Source: Thinopyrum elongatum (taxonomy: Eukaryota > Streptophyta > Magnoliopsida > Poales > Poaceae). From it: a DNA stretch of 64,000 bases. Numbering within the stretch: the stretch's first letter is position 1; every line of letters begins with the position of its first letter. The notes beneath the pieces are model-generated. The model made no database searches. It was not told where the DNA came from and saw only the letters and a list, made by a program, of their open reading frames with translations. Below, one piece after another: positions 31,001 through 41,930 of this stretch. The position numbers and the translations under genes were made by a program. The DNA lies in contig CM022301.1 in assembly GCA_011799875.1 (NCBI GenBank), forward strand, positions 86,819,667 through 86,883,666. Reading direction: 5' to 3'.

Positions 31001-32311
31001 AACTTCAACAATAAACCCAGCCGCCAAGAGCCGGGCCACTTCCTCACCAATGGCCTTGCGCCTCTCTTCATTAAAACGACGAAGGAATTGCTTGACCGGT
31101 TTACACTTTGGATCAACATTGAGAGTGTGCTCAGCGAGTTCCCTCGGTACACCTGGCATGTCTGAAGGTTTCCATGCAAAGATGTCCCGATTCTCACAGA
31201 TGAACTCGATGAGCGCGCCTTCCTATTTCGGATCCATATTAGCATTGATACTGAACTGCTTGGATGAGTCGCCAGGAACAAAGTCAACCAACTTGGTGTC
31301 ATCTGCCGACTTAAACTTCAACAAGGGATCATGCTCTGTGGTTGGTTTTTTCAAAGGTGTCATATCTGTCGGGTCAACATTATCTTTGTAGAACTTCAAC
31401 TCCTCTGTCGCACAAACAGACTCAGCATAAGCAGCGTCGCCTTCTTCACATTCCAGGGCTATCTTCCTGTTACCATGCACCGTGATGGTGCCCTTATGAC
31501 CCGGCATTTTGAGCTGCAGATAAACATAACAAGGCCGCGCCATAAACTTGGCATAAGCCGGCCGCCCAAACAAGGCGTGATAAGGGCTCTGAATCTTGAC
31601 CACCTCGAAGGTTAACTTTTCAGCCCTGTAATCGTGATCATCGACAAAAGCTACCTCCAAAGTTATCTTACCCACTGGATACGCCGACTTACCAGGCACC
31701 ACCCCATGAAAGACAGTAGAAGACGGCTTAAGATCTTTGTCAGTCAAATTCATACGGCGAAAAGTATCATAGTAAAGGATATTGATACTACTGCCTCCAT
31801 CCATAAGCACTTTAGTAAACTTGTACCCTCCAACCTGAGGCGCAACCACCAAAGCCAATTGACCCGGATTGTCAACCCGGGGCGGGTGATCCTCACGACT
31901 CCACACAATAGGCTGTTCAGGCCATCGCAAGTAACGAGGAACTGCCGGCTCAACCGCGTTCACTGCTCGCTTATGAAGCTTCTGATCACATTTGCATAGG
32001 CTTGTGGTAAACACGTGATATTGACCGCTATTCAACTGCTTCGGATTACTCTGATAACCAGATTGTTGCTGCTGATTCCCTCAACCAGATTGCTGATTAA
32101 AACCACCTTGATTACCTTGGCCCTGAAAGCCGGAGCTTGAACCGCCATCTCCAAAGCCAGGTCCATGAGAGCCGGATCCTGACCCGCCATGCGAGTCGTG
32201 ATTGTTCTGGAAAAAATTGGAATTTCTATATTCCCTCATGATGAAGCAATCTTTCCATAGATGGCTGGCCGGCTTATCCTACGTACCGTGCTTTGGGCAA
32301 GGCTGATTCAT
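28019..32311 (-). pseudogene. pol: Tat gag end-protease-RT-RNase H-integrase, six stops, one frame (copy A)
   Basis: Reading from 32311 down to the stop at 28019-28021 there is one unbroken frame of about 1430 codons with six nonsense codons (first bases 32281, 32083, 31225, 29161, 28948, 28282) and no frameshift. Order: zinc knuckle (CPKHG ... HLWKDC); Gly/Gln-rich linker; protease (VLMDGGSSINILYYD, near 31,801); RT from 31159 (FLDAYFGYHQI, YVDDIVVKS at codons 174-182 of that segment); degenerate first RNase H; archaeal-type second RNase H (WTIHFDGSRQ, NNAAEYEALLHG, GNSDLVAQQ giving D-E-D at 463, 501 and 527); integrase zinc finger (EIHEGDCGHHAG ... CDGCQK); DDE core (GLDMVGPF, ITDNGTNL, and Glu in GQAERANQEI); C-terminal GPFVVSKNL domain. 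It is inactive. At least three of the stops look like CGA to TGA changes. Confidence 0.9.
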
Positions 32312-32315
32312 CATT

Positions 32316-32885
32316 CACTACTGGAATCAGGGTCTTTGCCATCTGCCAGCTCTTTGCCGTCTGCCAGCTGATGGCAAAGAGGCTGTTTGCCGTCTGTCTT
32401 GCCAAAGCAGACGGCAAAGAACCAGCTGATGGCAAAGAGTGTCTTTGCCATCTGCCACTTATTTGCCGTCTGCTGGCAGATGGCAAAGAGTTCTTTGCCG
32501 TCTGCCAGCAGACGGCAAAGACCAAAGTGGGCCCCATGGGGCACAGCACTGGCTAGGTCAAGCTCTTTGCCATCTGCCAATTCTTTGCCGTCTGCTGACA
32601 GACGGCAAAGAATTCTTTGCCGTCTGCCAGCAGACGGCAAAGTGGTGAGAGGGGGGCCCACAGTGTCACGGCGGGGGCTGTCTAACGGTCACCCCCTTTG
32701 CCGTCTGCTGGCAGACGGCAAAGAGGTGGGTTCTTTGCCATCCACTGGCTGATGGCAAAGCCTAGCCCGGCCCCACACCTCTCTCTCTCCCCCCCACCTC
32801 ACCCACCCACCACCCCAGCCGCGTTCCCACCCAGAACTGCCGCCAGCCCCGCCGTTCCCGCCCAGAACCGCTGCCAGCCCCGGCG
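32316..32885 (+). mobile_element. CACTA element, left end (copy A)
   Basis: Starts CACTACTGGAATCAGGG right after ATT (32313-32315), in the zinc-knuckle part of gag. From 32,333 to about 32,760 it is packed with TTTGCCGTCTG/CAGACGGCAAAG and TTTGCCATCTG variants in both orientations, the subterminal transposase-binding repeats of CACTA elements. A C-rich stretch follows and the sequence stops abruptly at 32885, where it switches to a sequence homologous to 25,621. Its real continuation is found at about 40.05-41.93 kb. Confidence 0.9.
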
Positions 32886-33080
32886 ATTGGGAATAAATCC
32901 AAAGTTGTAGCCCCATGAGTCGGCTATAGTTATATAGTGGTAGCGGGTCATCATATAATTGTCTTCAAGAAAAGAGAATGCGCATTAGCCCCCAAGTGCG
33001 CAAGTAAAATACTTGTATTATACTTGGACTTAAAATAAGATGATCATCAGAACGTCTACTGCCTGCCTTTTATGTGACAG

Positions 33081-33985
33081 GCTGAATTGAACATGAAGGA
33101 ATCTCAAGTGAGTGACCTGAGGCAAAACATTCAGACCCAGCAATCTAAGACTTCCAAGGCCAAATCATAAATAAGACCGCTTTGGAAAATATTAACAACT
33201 GAGAAAGAACTTCAGTGTTGAGAGAAACGGCTGGGAAACCAAGAAGGCAACTCTACAAAAAAGAGCAGAAGATGCTGAAGCTGCCCTTAGCCGGTTACTG
33301 ACGAGTTATCCGGCTCTTAAAACATCAAATCAATAGCATGACAACAGCCAATCTTTGGTAAGCGATAATATATTTCAATCTTTCATCATCATGCCTTGAA
33401 CAATCATCAGCCGGCTTATCATCTCTTGGCAACGTAGGCTCTAGAATCTCCCACTTTGGCTCAGACATGCGCATGAAGCTGAAACTGCCTACACTCTTAT
33501 AGAGCAATTATACACTGGCGCTCAACGAGCTATCTCTGCCTCCACCCATAAAAAGCAACCGCCTTCCTCATCAAGGAAATGTTGGAGAAGCTATCGTGCT
33601 GCACAAAGAGTTGAAGAATTAAAACGATCAGCCGCCAGAGCCGGTGCCATCACGGCCTTGAGCCGAGCAAAGGCATGGCAAACAGAGCTTGACCCGGCAG
33701 AGAACTAGCCACCGGCTGTCCGAGTTTAAAAGAAAGATGGGTCTCCCTTCAGTGCCAAGGACTTCACAAAAATAGTAAGGGAGATGCGTCCCTTTGGAAG
33801 CAAATTGGCCCAAGAGACTGATCTCTCCAAATATCATCCAGTTTATGATGCTGAAAATGCCAAAGTGAAGGTGTCGGTGTATGAGGCCGTGGACCTTATC
33901 CCGCCAACGCGTAAGCACACCTTCGCTCCTGACATTGACCCGTCAACCCTTATAGATGATTAAGCTGTTTCAAAGCTTGACTGGG
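33081..33985 (+). pseudogene. Antisense-gene exons 5-6, noisy copy B
   Basis: Counterpart of 25,822-26,727 with many single-base losses that break the frame. The KLKAAYTLIEQL-type region and the AKDFTKIVREMRPFG segment are still recognisable. Exons 1-4 are absent because the block starts inside the equivalent of intron 4. Probably a sequencing duplicate of copy A rather than a second gene. Confidence 0.7.
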
Positions 33986-35263
33986 ATCGATTGGTCATCG
34001 CCTAACTTCCAGACGGCAGAGGAAGAGAAGAATCGGCGCAGGATCATCCGGAAGCCTAACCCGCCACAGACCAAACCGACTGATGCAAGAGCAGGTTTAC
34101 CATCCGCATCATTGGATGCTGTGTGCATAAAAAAACTCAATTTGTTTGGGCCGTCCAATGCCTTGTAATAGGTAGTTGAAAACAATGATCTGCCATGCCA
34201 TCGTGCATGTTTATGTATAATACTTTTAAGCCGCCGATCCGATGTTGAAGATCTGCCACTTATGCTCATAATATCGTCAATCATGCAGATCATGTTTATC
34301 CCATTGCCTGCATACAAACAGATAACATGTGCCATGTGATATTATTCATACTGCCGGCTCACCACGCCATACAAGCAGTAAGGGTAATAGCCCAGCACCC
34401 TGTTCCATTTATTCGTACCGCCGGCTTACAACGCCGTACACAGCAAGGGTAACATCCCAAGGACTTAGAGCGCAGAACTCCAAGCGTATAAAGCAAAACA
34501 CACTGGCGACTTTATCCAAAGCCAGGCCGGGTTATCAAAACTCCGGAATACTCAAACATGAGTTACAAGGATCAAGGCTACATGGCCTAAATCAATTTCA
34601 AACCATATATCAATATGGTACAAAGATGAACCAAAAAATGTTCAAATCAAAGATAATCGGATATAAAACAAGGCCTTCATAGGCTGCCAAGACTCAATAT
34701 CAAGTGCTATTCAAGGGCCGCACAGCCACTGAGTTAATCCTTCATTCAAACCTGTAAACCGGGCCTCATGACCCATCGCCGTTTTAAACTTTGACAAGTT
34801 CAGGGTCTTTATAAGATTGACTGTTTAAGGTACGGCGAGTCATTCCAGGATTACCTGGTCAGAGTGGCAGGTAAACAAAGGCAGGATAACCCGGATTTTT
34901 GGTGAATACACCTGGGTCCAAGCCTATTACACGGGAAAACAAAGCTCTGTTTCATTAAACAAGAAGCCCCCAAGTAATCTTTCAATCCAGGCATATAAGC
35001 CGGAGAATAGGGTAGTCATCTATGCTCAATGAGCAGGAAGCCCCCATGGTATTGTAACAAGGCGTGCAAGCCAGATCAAGAGGGTAATCATAGCTATGTC
35101 AGTGAGCAGGAAGCCCCCAAGTGATCTTGATGAATGTAATATAGGAATAAAGAGAGTCTCAGAAATGAAACGTCAGAGGCCATGAATATCAGGGATGCCG
35201 GCTTTATTATACTATCATAATATATACATTGTTAGAAATATGTACATCACAAGAGCTGGTGGC

Positions 35264-38200
35264 TCAGGTGTAATAGGGCCGGAGATGAGCAATGTTCCAC
35301 GGCCGACGGGTTCCTCCTCCGATGCGTGAGTCCTTGTGGTCTCGAACATCGATAAGGTACTATGACCCGTTGTTCAGATTTTTGCTGACCACAAAGGGCC
35401 CTTCCCAAGGTGGGGATAACTTGTGCATGTCAGTTTGATCCGGATAAGCGGAGCACCAAAGTCACCTTCTTGAAAGGTCCGGGTTTTAACCCGGCGGCTA
35501 TGATAACGACGTAGGGCCTGCTAGTAAATCACTGAACGAGCCGCCGCAAGGTCATGTTCCTCATCCAGAAGGTCAAGAGCATCTGACGTGCTTTTTCATT
35601 ATCAGCTTCAACATAAGCCGCCACACGGGGCAAGTCGTGACGGATGTCACTAGGGAGAACCGCCTCTGCTTCGTAAACCATGAAGAAAGGCGTGTAACCC
35701 GTAGATCTGTTGGGGGTAGTATGATACCCATAGCACCGAAGGCAACTCCTCAACCCAACAACCGGCGTCCTCTGCAAAGGGACCATAAGCCGGGGTTTTA
35801 TTCCTCTCAAGATTTCTTGATTGGCTCTTCAGCTTGACCATTGGACTGGGGGTGGGCCCCAGATGAAACGTCAAGACGAATATGCTCTTGTTGACAAAAT
35901 TCTTTCATAGCACCTTAGACAGATTGGTACCATTATCAGTGATGATACTATGAAGGTATCCAAAATGAAAGATCACCTTTTGATGAATTGAACCGCGTCA
36001 CTGCATCACAACTGCTGACCGGCTCAGCCTCAACCCACTTTGTAAACTTGTCAACTGCACTAGGAGGTGAGTCTTTTTATCCTTGGATCTTTTAAAAGGT
36101 CCAACCATGTCCAGCCCCCAGACTGCAAACGGCCAAGTAATTGGAATCATCCTCAATTCTTGAGCCGGCACGTGAGCTCATCTTGAAATTTTTTGACAAC
36201 CATCGCACTTACTAACCAAATCCTCTGCATCAGCATGAGCGTCAGCCAATAGAACCCATGACGAAAAGCCTTAGCGGAGAGACTTAGAACCGGCATGATG
36301 GCCACAATCTCCTTCATGAATCTCTCGTAGAATCTCACGGCCTTCCTCAGAGAAACACACACTGAAAAACCCCTGTAACACGCATAGTGCAAACTCACCA
36401 TTGACAATAGTCATTGAGTTAGACCGCCGGGGTATGCCTGGCCAAAGTTTCGTCTTCGGAACTCGCCCGGGTCATATAAGCCAAATATGGAACTGTCCAA
36501 TCAGGAATAACATGGAGAGCCGCCACCAACTGTGCCTCCGGGTCAGGAATAGCAAGATCTTCCTCCGTAGGCAATTAACCGAAGGATTATGCAAGATATC
36601 AAGGAAGAATTAGTTGGGTACCGGCTTTACGCTGGGACCCTAGTGGCTCTAGAGCATCAGCAGCCTCATTTTTCCGGCGATCAACATGCTCCACTTGATA
36701 ACCCTTGAAATGACCAGCAATAGCATCAACCTCTCGACGATAAGCCGCCATGAGTGGGTCCTTGGAATCCCAAGTGCCTGAAACTTGCTGAGCCACCAAG
36801 TCTGAGTTGCCAAAACACCTCACCCGGCTTAGATTCATCTCTTTAGCCATCCGAAGACCATGGAGCAAGGCTTCATACTCGCGCATTGTTAGTACAAGGG
36901 AACATCAACTTAGAACTAACAAAATTTATCACCTCGTGGGGAAGTCAAAACAACTCCAGCCCCCGAGCCTTCCAACTGCCTGGATCCATCGAAGTGAAGT
37001 GAATAGTCCAATATGTGCTATCCGGCTTTTCTTCAGGCTCTGCAACTCTGTCAGTCATTGATGAAATCCGCAAGTGCTTGAGACTTGATAGCTGTCCGAG
37101 GCATATACTTCAAACCATGGGGTCCAAGCTCAATGGCCCACTTGGCAACCACCTGTGGCTTCTTTGTTTTGAATAATATCTCCCAAGGGAGCAGACTGAC
37201 CACAGTGATGGGATGACCAAGGAATACTGTTAACTTACGAATAGCCATGAACACGCCATAAACCAGCTTCTGCCAATGTGGGTATCTCTGCTTGGATTCA
37301 ATGAGTACCTCACTGACATAATAAACCGGCCGCTGAACGGATATTCCTTGCTGATTCCTTTCTTTCCACAACAATTGCCACAATGACGGCTCGACGTTAG
37401 CAGCACATATAACAACAAGGGCTCCTTATCAATAGGAGCTGCAAGGATTGGCGGCTCAGCCAACTGCTTTTTCAATGCCTCAAATGCCTGATTAGCAGCA
37501 TCACTCCAGACAAAATGATCTGTTTTCTTCATCACTGATACAGAGGGATAGCCTTTTCCCCAAACGGCTTATAAACCGGCTAAAGCCGCAATACGACCTG
37601 CCAGACACTGGACGTCATTAATACACGCCGGCTTAGCCAAAAGAGTGATAGCCTTGATTTTCTCCGGGTTAGCTTCAATGCCTCTTCAGAAACCAAAAAC
37701 CCAACAGCTTGCCTGCTGGCACACACCAAAGACACACTTGGCCGGGTTAAGCATCATCTTGTAGACCCGGAGGAGATTGTCAAAGGTCTCTTTTAAATCA
37801 TCTATCAAAGTCTCTTTCTTCGGATTTCACAACAATATCATCCACATAAGCATGACATTGCGTCCAATCTGGTCATGCAGGCAATTTGAACACCACCGCT
37901 GATAAGTCGCCTGGGCACTCTTGAGCCGAAAAGGCGTAGACACATAGCAGAAGGCTCCAAAGGGAGTGATGAAAGATGTCTTCTCCTGGTCCTTAATGCC
38001 ATTTTGATCTGATGATAACCAAAGTAAGCATCCAAAAAACTCAAACGTCACAACCGCGTAGCATCGATGATCTGATCAATACGAGGGACAGCAAAGGGTC
38101 AGCCGGACAGGCCTTGTTAAGGTCTGTGAATCCGCACACATATGCCAAGTGCCATTCTTTTTAAGTACCAGCAACGGGTTAGCCAACCACTCAGGATGAA

Positions 38201-39492
38201 AAACTTCAACAATAAACCCAGCCGCCAAGAGCCGGGCCACTTCTCACCAATGGCCTTGCGCCCTCTTCATTAAAACGACGAAGGAATTGCTTGACCGGTT
38301 TACACTTGGATCAACATTGAGAGTGTGCTCAGCGAGTTCCCTCGGTACACCTGGCATGTCTGAAGGTTTCATGCAAAGATGTCCCGATTCTCACAGATGA
38401 ACTGATGAGCGCGCCTTCCTATTTCGGATCCATATTAGCATTGATACTGAACTGCTTGGATGAGTCGCCAGGAACAAAGTCAACCAACTTGGTGTCATCT
38501 GCCGACTTAAACTTCAACAAGGGTCATGCTCTGTGGTTGGTTTTTTCAAAGGTGTCATATCTGTCGGGTCAACATTATCTTTGTAGAACTTCAACTCCTC
38601 TGTCGCACAAACAGACTCAGCATAAGCAGCGGCGCCTTCTTCACATTCCAGGGCTATCTTCCTGTTACCATGCACCGTGATGGTGCCTTATGACCCGCAT
38701 TTTGAGCTGCAGATAAACATAACAAGGCCGCGCCATAAACTTGGCATAAGCCGGCCGCCCAAACAAGGCGTGATAAGGGCTCTGAATCTTGACCACCTCG
38801 AAGGTTAACTTTTCAGCCCTGTAATCGTGATCATCGACAAAGCTACCTCCAAAGTTATTCTTACCCACTGGATACGCCGACTTACCAGGCACCACCCCAT
38901 GAAAGACAGTAGAAGACGGCTTAAGATCTTTGTCAGTCAAATTCATACGGCGAAAGTATCATAGTAAAGGATATTGATACTACTGCCTCATCCATAAGCA
39001 CTTTAGTAAACTTGTACCCTCCAACCTGAGGCGCAACCACCAAAGCCAATTGACCCGATTGTCAACCCGGGGGGGGTGATCCTCACGACTCCACACATAG
39101 GCTGTTCAGGCCATCGCAAGTAACGAGGAACTGCCGGCTCAACCGCGTTCACTGCTCGCTTATGAAGCTTCTGATACATTTGCACTAGGCTTGGTAAACA
39201 CGTGATATTGACCGCTATTCAAACTGCTTCGGATTACTCTGATAACCAGATTGTTGCTGCTGATTCCCTCAACCAGATTGCTGATTAAAACCACCTTGAT
39301 TACCTGGCCCTGAAAGCCGGAGCTTGAACCGCCATCTCCAAAGCAGGTCCATGAGAGCGGATCCTGACCCGCCATGCGAGTCGTGATGTTCTGGAAAAAA
39401 TTGGAATTTCTATATTCCCTCATGATGAAGCAATCTTTCCATAGAGGCTGGCCGGCTTATCTACGTACCGTGCTTTGGGCAAGGCGTGATCA
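35264..39492 (-). pseudogene. pol: Tat pol, noisy copy B
   Basis: Counterpart of 28,019-32,311. Integrase (about 35,264-36,400), RNase H and RT (about 36,420-38,360) and protease (about 38,430-39,180) are recognisable in short frames broken every 100-300 bases. In the 651-base integrase interval it is 9 bases shorter than copy A. Substitutions at 34,541 (CTCCGG), 34,759 (CCGGGCC) and 37,425 (AACAAGG) match copy A rather than D. Best treated as a low-accuracy reading of copy A. Confidence 0.75.
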
Positions 39493-39497
39493 TCATT

Positions 39498-41930
39498 CAC
39501 TACTGGAATCAGGGTCTTTGCCATCTGCCAGCTCTTTGCGTCTGCCAGCTGATGGCAAAGAGGCTGTTTGCCGTCTGTCTTGCCAAAGCAGACGGCAAAG
39601 AACCAGCTGATGGCAAAGAGTGTCTTTGCCATCTGCCACTATTTGCCGTCTGCTGGAGATGGCAAGAGTTCTTGCCGTCTGCCAGCAGACGGCAAAGACC
39701 AAAGTGGGCCCCATGGGGCACAGCACTGGCTAGGTCAAGCTCTTTGCCATCTGCCAATTCTTTGCCGTCTGCTGACAAGACGGCAAAGAATTCTTGCCGT
39801 CTGCCAGCAGACGGCAAAGTGGTGAGAGGGGGGCCCACAGTGTCACGGCGGGGGCTGTCTAACGGTCACCCCTTTGCCGTCTGCTGGCAGACGCGCAAAG
39901 AGGTGGGTTCTTTGCCATCCACTGGCTGATGGCAAAGTAGCCGGCCCCACACCTCTCCTCTCCCCCCACCTCACCCACCACCACCCCAGCCGCGTTCCCA
40001 CCCAGAACTGCCGCCAGCCCCGCCGTTCCCGCCCAGAACCGCTGCCAGCCCGGCGCCTGCCCCTCCACCGAGCCCGCCCACCCAGCCCCGCACCCAGCCC
40101 CGGCGCGCGCCCACCACCCCAGCCCGGCGCCCGCCCCTCCACCGCAGCCCCGCCACCCCAGCACCGCGCCAGCCACAGCGCCCGCCCCACCACCCCAGCC
40201 CCTCCACGCCGCCAGCCCCGGCGCCCGCCCCACCACCAGCCCCGCCACCGCAGCCCGCCCCGACGCCCGCCCTCCACCGCAGCCCGCCCCGGGTCCCTCC
40301 ACCGCAGCCCGCCCCGACGCCGCCAGCGCCGCCGCCAGGTCCAGCACATCGTCGCCGCGAGAGAGTTAGCTAATCCGCCTCTCCTACCCCCCCCCCCCGA
40401 GCCGGGTCTCGCCTTGGTTTCCCCCAATTTCCTAGGGTTCTTGGTCACTGAACAGGTTGATATGCCCTTGTTGCATATAAGCTACTGCTTATAGTTGATA
40501 TACACTCCTGTTAATTGTTAATTTTGGTTACTGGAGGCACTGGTTTGATCTCAGTTGACTGGCTGCTGGTGTTGGTCCATTTACCTACATATACTCACTG
40601 TCATGATATGCTCTCTTGGCTTGGCTTAATATCTGTTACTCTCATAACTATGTTTGTTCTATTTGTCTTTAGTAGTTATAGCAGGTACTAGTTCCTGTGA
40701 TTATAGCATGTACTAGTTCTTCCTATAAACAGTTGGTGTTTCAGTTTAAAATGAATATGCTCTGTGTAGTTGTTATGTGGTTTAAAATGAATATGCTCGA
40801 TGCTAGTTGGTGCATCCAGTACTACTAGCATGTGCTAGTGTTGTGCTGGTGTTCCTACTTGCAGAAAGTACCAAGTGTAAGTGGTGCTTGTGTTCTGCTA
40901 TGGCAGATCTGATCATGTGCTACTGATGGCCTAGTTCTTCTACTTTTTTTATACCGGACTATTCCTTGTATGATTTGTTTCAACCATGTACTGCTAGTTG
41001 TGGTTGTCAAACAAAAAGAATTATTCAGAGGATGAACACTGTTATTCAGAGTTATTTATTCTATTCTTAACATAGAAGACCTATTTATCTTGAAAGTTCC
41101 TTTCATATCCTTCATGCATTCCAAGTCAGGTCCTATTGCTATGGGATATGGCACACCAACGTCAAATTCTGCATTCTAAAGAACCTGTTATGGCCTGTGT
41201 TGAGAAGAACATGTACAATCCAGGGGCTCTGTCTCTAATTTATTTATTCCCTTGGTTGGTTGTTTAGTGCTCCTGTTCTTGGACTGAACTTGATGCAGAA
41301 AATCTGTAACTCGTTTCTGTACTGCTACAAGCCAATGATTCTTGTAGCACACGGACTCTCCATTCCTGTACTGCTGGATATTTTCTTTTCTTTTCTTTTC
41401 CTCACCGTGCTAGTAGCAGTATAGCAAGAACAATGAGGTATTGTTGTAGTTAATCAACTACTAGTTTATAGATAAATGCCCATGAGATGCTCCTATTGTT
41501 TCTTGCATTTTTTGTTTGTTTTTTGTTTATGGAGGTTAATGTTGGTTGGTAGCAGCAGATCCATGCTAGTCTGATCCGCAGACGTTCATGGCGGTGGTAG
41601 GGACTGTCTGTATGCCTGCTGTGCTGTACTCATGTGCTGTCCTAGATGATTAAACGATTAGTTGACTGTTCGTAACTAGAAGAAGAAAACCTCTTTGCAG
41701 GGCCTCGCTGACCACAAGGATAAAAAATAGAGCGCCTCTCTGCCCTTGCAGGTGCCTATGAGCACGGCTTGGGTCGTGATTACTGCTAGTTTGGAGTGAG
41801 AATACACCATAGGTCTCAGCTAGCTTGTTCCGCTGGATGCAAAGGATCACGTCGTGCTGCATAATGTGATTGGGTAGCTAGCCCTGGGGATAGTTTTGCA
41901 TTAATCAGTTCAATCAGCCGTTATCATTTC
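39498..41930 (+). mobile_element. CACTA left part, noisy copy B, with unique continuation
   Basis: Begins CACTACTGG at 39498 and follows copy D (58,885-61,338) to about 41,930. From about 40,050 it extends beyond the truncated copy A, so it is the only record of what follows copy A: a GC-rich minisatellite (40,050-40,400) and an AT-rich, intron-like stretch without coding signal (40,480-41,930). The long Pro- and Arg-rich ORFs in its GC-rich part are compositional. It ends at the junction with the next antisense-gene copy. Confidence 0.75.

Larger units (their letters stand above)
21708..32315 (-). mobile_element. Tat-lineage Gypsy with antisense gene (copy A)
   Basis: Minus-strand element: 3' LTR at 21708-22226, then, moving right and so 5'-ward, the region with the antisense gene, a non-coding spacer, integrase, RNase H, RT, protease and the zinc-knuckle end of gag at about 32,311. 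The CACTA terminus starts at 32316 and removes everything upstream. It inserted in the integrase of the plus-strand Tat element. A near-identical copy of 23,141 onward recurs from 49,710 (copy D). The antisense gene, dual RNase H and protease type place it in the Tat lineage (Grande/RIRE2/Ogre relatives). Confidence 0.88.

Noticed and set aside
28313..31165. Plus-strand ORFs of 60-173 codons over the minus-strand pol
   Set aside because: Shadows of the pol frame; the minus-strand translations carry all recognisable motifs.
32274..32752. ORFs repeating ADGKE/CRLPADG (also near 39.5 and 59.0 kb)
   Set aside because: Translations of the CACTA subterminal repeats in every frame, not proteins.
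39843..40494. Long Arg/Gly- and Pro-rich ORFs, also at 59,251-59,871
   Set aside because: GC-rich minisatellite composition in the CACTA left part; open in several frames on both strands and not conserved between the two copies.
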